From: Harryflintia acetispora
Lineage (GTDB): Bacteria; Bacillota; Clostridia; Oscillospirales; Ruminococcaceae
Reading direction: 5' to 3'
Assembly (NCBI GenBank): GCA_004340125.1
Contig: SLUK01000009.1
Span: forward strand, 1 to 64,000
DNA length: 64,000 nt
Positions 14,347 to 20,860 of this stretch are shown here, in pieces. The translations under genes were made by a program, and so were the position numbers. The notes below the pieces were generated by a model, which saw only the letters and a list, made by a program, of their open reading frames with translations, made no database searches and had not been told where the DNA came from. Each line of letters starts with the position of its first letter. The stretch's first letter is position 1.

Positions 14347-14375
14347 ATTGTAAAGGCAGAGCGTATTTTTGTCAA
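14347..14375 (-). promoter_or_regulatory. Consensus sigma-A promoter
   Basis: Minus strand TTGACA (14375-14370), 17-bp spacer, TACAAT (14352-14347), 25 bp upstream of the small ORF at 14322. Confidence 0.7.
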
Positions 14376-14447
14376 TTATCCTCGGACGGTGTCGGAATAC
14401 CGGATAGATATGGATGGATTCATAAGCACCAATAGGACAGGGAGTAC

Positions 14448-14837
14448 CTATTGACGGGATACTTCCGATTTTCGCCAAAAGGTCGGACAATCCGCCTTAT
14501 CCTCCCGGTTGAATTGGATTATGCGTTCCAGCAGCGGATAATCGACCGGTTCGCCCCATTTGATACGGAACAGATTTGGCGTTTGGCTGTATCCGGCTCT
14601 TTCAATTTCGCTTGAGAAGCGTTCCATCCCCTTTGCCTCCGGCGCGACGGTGAAATGCCGCTTTGCAATGCTGAATCCAATGATGAACGTGCCGTGATCG
14701 GTAAACATCGGCTGATTCCATGCGATCCGCGGCTCCAATGGGGGAAAAGACTTCTGGACCCAATGCAGAGTTTTTCGCAAAAGGGCGCGGTGATCCTGGT
14801 TTTCTATTTGGAGCAGATAGTTCTCAAAAATGTCCAT
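14448..14837 (-). CDS. DUF1801/YdhG-like iron-chaperone family protein
   Basis: A 129-residue protein: MDIFENYLLQIEN, then LHWVQKSFPPLEPRIAWNQPMF, GTFIIGFSIAKRHFTVAPE and the late KIKWGEP-like motif FRIKWGEPVDY. This is the frataxin-like YdhG/DUF1801 fold annotated as 'iron chaperone' in Bacillus (Fra). The role is inferred from family. The long frame upstream of ATG 14837 runs into tRNA-Leu and is not coding. The ribosome site (GGCGGGTGAAA) is weak. No operon partners. Confidence 0.75.
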   Translation of the reverse strand: MDIFENYLLQIENQDHRALLRKTLHWVQKSFPPLEPRIAWNQPMFTDHGTFIIGFSIAKRHFTVAPEAKGMERFSSEIERAGYSQTPNLFRIKWGEPVDYPLLERIIQFNREDKADCPTFWRKSEVSRQ

Positions 14838-14951
14838 TTTCACCCGCCGCTTTCGTTGCTTAAGTGTTAATATTGTTGCCGTGAAACACCGGATCATTCC
14901 AAAAGCGCACTTCAAGACCCTATAGAATGGATTAAGCAGTAATATAAAACA

Positions 14952-14987
14952 AAAGAAGTCGACTGCTAAAAAGCAGTCGACTTCTTT
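14952..14987 (-). terminator. Terminator of tRNA-Leu
   Basis: Perfect 16-bp stem (14952-14967 with 14972-14987, loop AAAA), followed on the minus strand by TTTTGTTTTAT. Confidence 0.9.
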
Positions 14988-14997
14988 CAATAAAATC

Positions 14998-15084
14998 TGG
15001 TGCGGATAACAGGACTTGAACCTGCACAGAGTCGCCCCCACTAGAACCTGAATCTAGCGCGTCTGCCAATTCCGCCATATCCGC
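14998..15084 (-). tRNA. tRNA-Leu(CAG)
   Basis: The 87-nt minus-strand gene has acceptor GCGGATA/TATCCGC, an encoded CCA, the long variable arm of a type II tRNA and the anticodon loop TTCAGGT, which gives anticodon CAG (leucine CUG). It has its own promoter and terminator. Confidence 0.95.
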
Positions 15085-15141
15085 ATTTTATATGCTGCCG
15101 GCAAAATCCCCAAAAGGGACGAGCCGCAATCAGCATGATTG

Positions 15142-15170
15142 ATTATAGCATCACCCCAAAAACTTGTCAA
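15142..15170 (-). promoter_or_regulatory. Promoter of tRNA-Leu
   Basis: Minus strand TTGACA (15170-15165), 17-bp spacer, TATAAT (15147-15142): a perfect consensus, as expected for a stable RNA. Confidence 0.85.
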
Positions 15171-15234
15171 GACGCTTCCGAAGATTTTTCCACGCGTCCG
15201 GCTGCTGAAACCGCAGCGAAAGTTAGAATAGAAG

Positions 15235-15263
15235 TTGTAAATTATGGCAATCTGTATTATAAT
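15235..15263 (+). promoter_or_regulatory. Promoter of the BMP lipoprotein gene
   Basis: TTGTAA (15235-15240), 17-bp spacer, TATAAT (15258-15263). A leader of about 165 nt follows that contains a GC-rich hairpin (GGCGCGC...GCGCGCC near 15391-15413). It does not match a known riboswitch by eye. Confidence 0.7.
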
Positions 15264-15435
15264 AAATCCAGTTGATTGCCCGGGCCAATCCCTTGGAACG
15301 CCCGGCTATGCAAACAGAGAAAAGCGCCCGTCATGGAGGGCTGGCCCTGTTTTGGATCCAGCTACCCATTGTCAGGAGCGCACAAGCGAAAGGCGCGCTT
15401 TTTGGGTGCGCGCCGTCAACTTTGGGGGGACAACC

Positions 15436-16404
15436 ATGAAACGGATCATGACTTTGCTGCTGGCGGTCGTGCTGGCGGTTTCGCTGGGCGGCTGCAAAGG
15501 GAAGCTCAGCGTCGGACTCGCGACGCCCGCGCAGGCGGACGGCGGCGTGGGAGCGCAGGCGGTGCAGGGCCTCGAGACAGTGAAGAAAAAACTGTCGGCA
15601 AGCGCCAAGCAGCAGGACAGCCAATCGAGCGAAGAATACCGGGACAGCCTTAATAAGCTCGCGGGGCAGAAGCTGGTCTTCGCCGTCGGCAAGGAGATGG
15701 GCGACCCGCTCCTCTACGCGGCGCAGGAGCACTCCGGCACCAGCTTCGCACTGCTCGATGCCGACCCCGGCGCGCCCATGCCGAACGTCTATGGGGTGAC
15801 CTTCCGCAGCCAGGAGAGCGCTTTCCTGGCGGGCTATGTCGCCTCTTATATGCCACAGGGCGGCAAGGTCGGCTTCGTCGCACAGGCGCGGGATGCGCGC
15901 AGCGAGGAATATGAATACGGTTACCGCGCCGGCGCCGCCTTCGGCGCCAGGGAGCAGGGCAGGACGATCGAGGTGGCGGTCCGCTACGCCGAGGACACAG
16001 ACTCCAGCGCGGGAGAGCTGGCCGCCGGGCTGTTCGGGGATCGGGCGCAGGTGGTCTTCGCGCTCGACGATGTGGACGCGGCGCTCAAAGCGGCGCTGGA
16101 CAGCGGCCGGTATGTGATCTGCGCCGACCGCACCGACCGGGTGGACGGCATGCTGGCCGTGGCGGTCAAGCAGGTGGGGAACGCGATGTGCGAGACGGCG
16201 AACCGCTACCTTGCGGGGAGCAAGGGCGGGGAAACCCTTTCATTGGGGCTGGCTGAGAATTGCCTCAAGCTGGACTGCTCGGTCAAGGTGCCGGAGGACG
16301 TCGTCAGCCGCATGGAGCGCCTGGGCACCCAGATTTCCGGCGGCGCAATCGTGCCGCCCGCGGATGTGGCGAGCTACGAGGTCTTTATGGAGGCGCTGGG
16401 CTGA
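15436..16404 (+). CDS. BMP/PnrA-like substrate-binding lipoprotein
   Basis: A 322-residue lipoprotein. A signal peptide ends in the lipobox SLGGC, so Cys20 is the lipidated residue. The mature part starts with a flexible Q/S-rich spacer (about 30-75), then a periplasmic-binding fold of the BMP type: GQKLVFAVGKEMGD, YGVTFRSQESAFLAGYVAS, GKVGFVAQ, then CADRTDRVDGMLA. BMP proteins usually bind nucleosides for an RnsBCD-type ABC importer, but no permease or ATPase gene is nearby. It is an orphan, possibly a receptor. GGGGGGA sits five bases before the ATG; the long upstream extension of the frame lacks such a site. Confidence 0.8.
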   Translation: MKRIMTLLLAVVLAVSLGGCKGKLSVGLATPAQADGGVGAQAVQGLETVKKKLSASAKQQDSQSSEEYRDSLNKLAGQKLVFAVGKEMGDPLLYAAQEHSGTSFALLDADPGAPMPNVYGVTFRSQESAFLAGYVASYMPQGGKVGFVAQARDARSEEYEYGYRAGAAFGAREQGRTIEVAVRYAEDTDSSAGELAAGLFGDRAQVVFALDDVDAALKAALDSGRYVICADRTDRVDGMLAVAVKQVGNAMCETANRYLAGSKGGETLSLGLAENCLKLDCSVKVPEDVVSRMERLGTQISGGAIVPPADVASYEVFMEALG

Positions 16405-16485
16405 ACTGATTTGACAGCAGGGTGAAGGGGTTCATCCTGCTGTTGCAATACCCTGGGACGTTTAATTTGAAATGGAGGCTGCTGC

Positions 16486-17712
16486 GTGAAGCCGGACTTT
16501 AACAGGAAATATAACACCATCGCGATCTATGCGGTGCTGGTGGTTGCCGTCTCGGCCGTGGTGGTTGCGGCGATCATCAACTTCCCGAAGATATGGGCGT
16601 ATCTGGGGAATTTCGTTTCCCTGCTCACCCCCTTCATCATCGGGTTCGTGCTCGCATACATCCTGTGTCCCATTCTCAACGCCATCGAGCGGCTGCTGGC
16701 AAGGCTCACGGGGGAGCGCCTGCGCCGCGGTACGCGGCGGGTGATCTGCCTGATTCTGACCTACATCGTCACCATCATCGTCTTGACCATCTTCTTTTGG
16801 ATCGTCATCCCGCAGATCGTCTCGAGCGTGACGAGTATCGCGGTGCAGATCCCGGGCTGGATGACTAGTGTGGAGGCGTTCGCCAACGACATCATCGCGA
16901 AATATGACCTGTATAACCTGCCGACCTCGACCTTACAGCAGATCATGAAGGCGTTCGAGCAGGTGCTCAGCTCGGTGACCGGGGTGCTCACCGACGCGAT
17001 CCCCCACGTCTGGAAGGCGACCCTTTCGGTCACCACCGGGGTGCTCAATTTCATCCTGGGGATCATCATCTCGATCTATATGCTGCTGAGCAAGGAGCGC
17101 TTCTTCGCGCAGATCAAAAAGCTGATGAACGCCCTGATCCCCAGCCCGGTGGTTCAGAAAATTCTGGACATCACCCACCAGAGCCATGAGATTTTCAGCG
17201 GCTTCATCTCGGGCAAGCTGCTCGACTCGCTGATCATTGGGGTGCTCTGCTTCTGCGGCATGAACCTGTTCCAAATGCCCTACGCCATGCTGATCAGCGT
17301 GATCGTCGGGGTGACGAACATCATCCCCTATTTCGGGCCGTTCATCGGGGCGATCCCCTCCATCCTGATCCTGCTGATGGTCGAGCCGGTCACCGCGCTG
17401 TGGTTCGCGCTCTTCGTGCTGCTGCTGCAGCAGCTGGATGGGAATGTCATCGGCCCGAAGATTTTAGGCGATTCGACCGGGCTTTCCGCCTTCTGGGTGG
17501 TCTTTTCGATCACCGTGTTCGGCAGCCTGCTGGGGCTGGTCGGGATGTTTATCGGCGTACCCCTCTTTGCGGTGATCTACTCGCTCATCCGGCAGTTCGC
17601 CGAGTGGCGGCTGGAGAAGAAGGGGCTGCCCATTTCCACCGGCGCATTTGCCTCAAAGAAGCACCCCCTCATCGAGGGAAAGCCGCCCAAAAAGCCCAAG
17701 TCCAAAAAATAA
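16486..17712 (+). CDS. AI-2E-family membrane permease
   Basis: A 408-residue protein with seven or eight transmembrane helices: two at about 12-30 and 38-62, one at 85-110, one near 180-200, then a dense C-terminal block from about 245 to 375. Family marks are the cluster PYFGPFIGAIPSI near 285 and LDGNVIGPKILGDSTGLS near 315. The family (PF01594, YdbI/TqsA/PerM) exports AI-2 or, in other members, sodium or other solutes; the substrate here is unknown. GTG 16486 has TGGAGG at a good distance. A strong terminator follows that is also the outer repeat of an invertible promoter. Confidence 0.88.
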   Translation: MKPDFNRKYNTIAIYAVLVVAVSAVVVAAIINFPKIWAYLGNFVSLLTPFIIGFVLAYILCPILNAIERLLARLTGERLRRGTRRVICLILTYIVTIIVLTIFFWIVIPQIVSSVTSIAVQIPGWMTSVEAFANDIIAKYDLYNLPTSTLQQIMKAFEQVLSSVTGVLTDAIPHVWKATLSVTTGVLNFILGIIISIYMLLSKERFFAQIKKLMNALIPSPVVQKILDITHQSHEIFSGFISGKLLDSLIIGVLCFCGMNLFQMPYAMLISVIVGVTNIIPYFGPFIGAIPSILILLMVEPVTALWFALFVLLLQQLDGNVIGPKILGDSTGLSAFWVVFSITVFGSLLGLVGMFIGVPLFAVIYSLIRQFAEWRLEKKGLPISTGAFASKKHPLIEGKPPKKPKSKK

Positions 17713-17734
17713 GTGGGAATGACAAGATAAAAAG

Positions 17735-17771
17735 AAAGACCTATAGCATAGCATGCTGTAGGTCTTTTTTT
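17735..17771 (+). terminator. Terminator of the AI-2E gene, also the outer inverted repeat
   Basis: 15-bp stem with one G-T pair (17735-17749 with 17753-17767, loop AGC) and eight Ts. On the minus strand it is followed by TTTCTTTTTATC, so it can stop transcripts from both sides. Confidence 0.85.
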
Positions 17772-17828
17772 GCGCTGTATTTTCCGGTTTGTGGAAATAA
17801 AGCGTCCGCTTCGTCAAATTCCGTCCTA

Positions 17829-17857
17829 ATTATACCCGGTTCTGGGAGAAAATTCAA
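17829..17857 (-). promoter_or_regulatory. Sigma-A promoter inside element 1, facing leftward
   Basis: Minus strand TTGAAT (17857-17852), 17-bp spacer with CTCCCAGAAC, TATAAT (17834-17829), then TAGGACG. The same spacer and downstream bases recur in the promoter at 19304-19332. Confidence 0.75.
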
Positions 17858-17946
17858 GCCGGAACCTGTCTTTTTGCCGATTCCCTGCCAGGGGATGACC
17901 GGAAGCATGCTATGCTATCGGTCTTTTGTGAAAGGGAGAGAATGGT

Positions 17947-19209
17947 ATGAAACGATGGATTGGCGCGGTCCTGGCGGCCTGCCTGCTGGTCCTGTCGGCC
18001 GTCCCGGCCGCAGCGCAGGAGAGCGGTGTGCGCCTCACGGCGCAGCAGGCCGGCGCGCGGCGGGAATACGGCGTATACGTGACGCTGGACCCTGCCAGCG
18101 CCCGGGCGAAGGACTACAGCTATGAGCTGCTCGAGGGGGGAAGCGTAATCGCCTCCCGCGAGCATGTCGCGGACACGGCTTGCTTTTTGCCGATCGTCAA
18201 TATCGACGCGGCCAGTCCCGGCAGGTATACCGTGCGGGTAACGGCTTATCCCTCCGGCGAGCGGGCGGGGTTTGAGCGGGCGGCGAGCATCCAGAAGGAA
18301 TTTGGCACGGCCAAGGGCTGCTCCTGTGCCACGGCGGACCGCTTCCAGCTCGGCAGCGGCACCGAAAACGATCCCTACCTCGTCGGGACGCTCGGGCAGC
18401 TGCTGCACGTCAACCAGCACGCCACGCAGAAATGCTACTATATGCAGACGGCGGACATCCAGTTCGGGGACTACACCAGTATGGTGGACGACTACGGTGT
18501 CGTCAAGCTGCACAGCGGCAGCACCTATGACGGGAACGGGCATGTGATCCGGGGCGGGTCGGTGAAGGTCACCAGAACCGGGGACAATGCCGAGGTGTTT
18601 TCGCTCAAGAACGGGAACCTGCTCAATACGGGCTTTGAGGACATGACCTTTTCGGTCAACAGCTCAGGCTACGGCGCGGCGCCGGTTGGCGGCCACAGCG
18701 GGACGGTCAAGCGCTGCTATGCAATTAACATCAACGCGGTGGGAAGAAACCACGCGGGCGGCTTGATCAACTGCTGGGGTATCGGGGCGGAGGACTGCTA
18801 TACCGCCGGGATCAAGGCGAGCTCGACTTCGGACAGCACTTACGGTTCGGGCGGTCTGATCGGGTATCTGGGCAGTCCCGGTGCGGTATCTCCCACCGTA
18901 GCGAGAACCTATGCCTTTCCCGCCAAGCTGAGTGCGCCGAAGATCAGCGGGATCGGTTATATCCGCGCGGGTTCCATCCTCAATTCCTTCTACCTCAAGG
19001 GCACCGCCAGCTACGGGAGCCTACCGGGCAACGACAACACCAACGCCGCCCCGCTGGAGCTTTCACAGTTCGCGGACCAGTCCCGCTTTGAAGCCGCGGG
19101 CTGGGATTTTGAGAATGTCTGGACAATGGGGGAAATCACTTATAATGATGCGTCCGGCAATGCCGTGACCGCCGCGGCGCCCGTGCTGCGGGTCTTTGCA
19201 AAGCGCTGA
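17947..19209 (+). CDS. Secreted GLUG/beta-helix-like protein, paralog A
   Basis: A 420-residue exported protein. The signal peptide has KRW, a hydrophobic core and cleavage at AAA-QE near residue 25. An N-terminal beta domain (about 25-115, ending YPSGERAGFE) is followed by CSCATADRFQLGSGTENDPY, an opening typical of right-handed beta-helix 'GLUG' proteins. Later turns include DGNGHVIRGG, CYAININAVGRNHAGGLIN, CYTAGIK and GSGGLIGYLG, and a closing W-x-F-x-x-VW motif. No anchor motif was seen. It is a paralog of 19447-20694. Its only upstream promoter lies in an invertible element pointing the wrong way, so it is predicted silent in this orientation. AAAGGGAGAG sets the start. Adhesin or glycan-binding roles are guesses. 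Confidence 0.75.
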   Translation: MKRWIGAVLAACLLVLSAVPAAAQESGVRLTAQQAGARREYGVYVTLDPASARAKDYSYELLEGGSVIASREHVADTACFLPIVNIDAASPGRYTVRVTAYPSGERAGFERAASIQKEFGTAKGCSCATADRFQLGSGTENDPYLVGTLGQLLHVNQHATQKCYYMQTADIQFGDYTSMVDDYGVVKLHSGSTYDGNGHVIRGGSVKVTRTGDNAEVFSLKNGNLLNTGFEDMTFSVNSSGYGAAPVGGHSGTVKRCYAININAVGRNHAGGLINCWGIGAEDCYTAGIKASSTSDSTYGSGGLIGYLGSPGAVSPTVARTYAFPAKLSAPKISGIGYIRAGSILNSFYLKGTASYGSLPGNDNTNAAPLELSQFADQSRFEAAGWDFENVWTMGEITYNDASGNAVTAAAPVLRVFAKR

Positions 19210-19280
19210 AGGCATGCAATGGCAGAAAAATAAAAAGGCCTATAGTATACGTTACTACAGGTCTTTTTTTAAAGGGGATA

Positions 19281-19301
19281 GGGCCGTTTACGGCCCTTTT
19301 T
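19281..19301 (+). terminator. Second terminator inside element 2
   Basis: GGGCCG-TTTA-CGGCCC then TTTTT. It lies just before the ON promoter and would shield it from read-through. It inverts with the segment. Confidence 0.75.
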
Positions 19302-19303
19302 GC

Positions 19304-19332
19304 TTGCATTCTCTCCCAGAACAGGATATAAT
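19304..19332 (+). promoter_or_regulatory. Sigma-A promoter inside element 2, facing paralog B
   Basis: TTGCAT (19304-19309), 17-bp spacer with CTCCCAGAAC, TATAAT (19327-19332), then TAGGACGAA. It is nearly the same promoter as in element 1, on the other strand. Confidence 0.8.
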
Positions 19333-19446
19333 TAGGACGAACTGTTATAAAATTTATTTAATTTTGGTATATTCTGGATATTGAGACTTAAAAAAAGACC
19401 TACAGTAACGTATGGTACCGGTCTTTTCCGATGGGGAGGAAATGGC

Positions 19447-20694
19447 ATGAAACATCTGATCGGCGCGGCCCTGGCCGCCTGCCTGCTGGCGCTTGCAGCC
19501 CTTCCGGCCGCGGCGCAGGAGGGCGCTCTGCGCCTCACGGCGCAGGCCGGGAGCGCACAGCGGCAGTATGGCTTTCATGTGGCGCTGGACCCCGCCAGTA
19601 CCCGGACGAAGGACTACACCTATGAGCTGCTCGAGGGGGAGCGCGTAATCGCCTCCCGCGAGCATGTCGCGGATGCCGCTTGCTTCCTGCCAATTGAAAA
19701 TATCGACGCGGCCAATCCCGGCACATATACCGTGCGGGTGACGGCTTATCCCTCCGGCGAACGCGCGGGGTTTGACCGCGCGGCGAGCGCCAGCATAGAG
19801 GCCAGCGCGGCCAAGGGCTGTTCCTGCGCCACGGCGGACCGCTTCCAGATCGGCAGCGGCACCGAGGCCGACCCCTATCTCGTCGGGACGCTCGGGCAGC
19901 TGCTGCACATCAACCAGCACGCCACGCAGAAATGCTATTATATGCAGACGGCGGACATCATTTTTGGGGACCACACCTACTCGCAGCAAAAAAACGAAGA
20001 GGTAAAGCTCGGCGCCGGCAGCGTTTATGACGGCAACGGGCATGTCATCCGGGACGGCTCGGTGCGTTGCACCGCTGCGAACAGCAGCGCGGCGATCTTT
20101 GGCGTAAAGGGATCGACCTTGCGCAACCTAGGCTTTGAAGAGCTGTCCTTTTCCGGCACCAACGGCGCGGGCCCGGTTTCTGGGGATACCACGTCGGTTG
20201 TGGAGTATTGTTACGGCAAGGACATCGACGCGAGCGCAAACAACCATGCCAGCCCCCTTGTACATTGGGCCGAGGGCAGGATCGAGAACTGCTACACCGT
20301 GGGCGGCCAATTGACGACAACGAAGGACGAGTCCTACGGTGCAGGCGGGATCACCGGCTGCATGTCCTACTCTTCACAGATTGACAAGACCTATGCCATG
20401 CCGGCTAAGCTCACCTCCCCGAAGCCGGCGGGCATCGCCGCCTACATCCGCTCTGGTACGGTGGGAAATTCCTTCTACCTCAAGGGTGTTGCCAGCTACG
20501 GGAGCCTACCCTCGGGCGACAACACCAACGCCGCCCCGCTGGAGCTCTCGCAGTTCGCAGATCAGTCCCGCTTTGAAGACGCGGGCTGGGATTTTGAAAA
20601 CGTCTGGGTGATGGGAGAGGTCTCCTACACCGACGCCTCCGGCAACGCCGTGACCGCCACCGCGCCCGTGCTGCGGGTCTTCCAGGGCGGCTGA
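19447..20694 (+). CDS. Secreted GLUG/beta-helix-like protein, paralog B
   Basis: A 415-residue paralog of 17947-19209 with the same architecture: signal peptide cleaved after AAA near residue 24, N-terminal beta domain, CSCATADRFQIGSGTE opening, beta-helix turns (DGNGHVIRDG, CYGKDIDASANNHAS, CYTVGG, GAGGITG), and a shared end FADQSRFEDAGWDFENVW. The N- and C-terminal thirds are almost identical to paralog A while the middle differs strongly, as in antigenically variable surface proteins. AGGAAATGGC precedes the ATG at 19447. The invertible promoter before it faces the gene, so this paralog is predicted to be expressed. Function unknown. Confidence 0.75.
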   Translation: MKHLIGAALAACLLALAALPAAAQEGALRLTAQAGSAQRQYGFHVALDPASTRTKDYTYELLEGERVIASREHVADAACFLPIENIDAANPGTYTVRVTAYPSGERAGFDRAASASIEASAAKGCSCATADRFQIGSGTEADPYLVGTLGQLLHINQHATQKCYYMQTADIIFGDHTYSQQKNEEVKLGAGSVYDGNGHVIRDGSVRCTAANSSAAIFGVKGSTLRNLGFEELSFSGTNGAGPVSGDTTSVVEYCYGKDIDASANNHASPLVHWAEGRIENCYTVGGQLTTTKDESYGAGGITGCMSYSSQIDKTYAMPAKLTSPKPAGIAAYIRSGTVGNSFYLKGVASYGSLPSGDNTNAAPLELSQFADQSRFEDAGWDFENVWVMGEVSYTDASGNAVTATAPVLRVFQGG

Positions 20695-20801
20695 TTAACA
20701 TCGGGTAACACCCATATCCCCCCATGGGTTTACCGGCGGGCCTACGGCCCGTCTATATGGCGGCGATCCCCCAATTTCGCCGCTGAGGAAAACATCCCCA
20801 A

Positions 20802-20837
20802 CAGGAAGGGCCCGCCGAAGCCGGCGGGCCCTTCCTG
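20802..20837. terminator. Hairpin between convergent genes
   Basis: 15-bp perfect stem (20802-20816 with 20823-20837). It lies between paralog B and the convergent ABC-F gene. T tracts are poor on both sides. Confidence 0.55.
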
Positions 20838-20860
20838 CATCGATCCCTTATGGGGCATAA

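Larger units (their letters stand above)
17735..17926. repeat. Putative invertible promoter element 1 (OFF in this assembly)
   Basis: Imperfect 30-bp inverted repeats (17735-17764 and 17897-17926, 26 of 30 matching, 15-bp perfect core ATAGCATAGCATGCT) enclose 132 bp. Inside is one strong promoter, on the minus strand, pointing away from the secreted-protein gene at 17947. Inversion would turn it towards that gene. The -10 box lies at the centre of the segment. Each arm is itself palindromic and starts/ends GACC/GGTC. The ribosome site follows the inner arm directly. Confidence 0.7.
19232..19428. repeat. Putative invertible promoter element 2 (ON in this assembly)
   Basis: Inverted repeats of 41 bp (19232-19272 and 19388-19428, 33 of 41 matching, perfect cores ATACGTTACT and AGGTCTTTTTTTAA) enclose 115 bp. 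The inside promoter points right, into paralog B, starting 19 bp beyond the inner repeat. The outer repeat doubles as the terminator of paralog A. The -10 box is at the symmetry centre. The repeat core differs from those of elements 1 and 3. Confidence 0.7.

Noticed and set aside
15264..15435. Possible riboswitch in the leader of the BMP lipoprotein gene
   Set aside because: A GC-rich hairpin is present, but the conserved loops of purine, PreQ1 or other known riboswitches were not found by eye.
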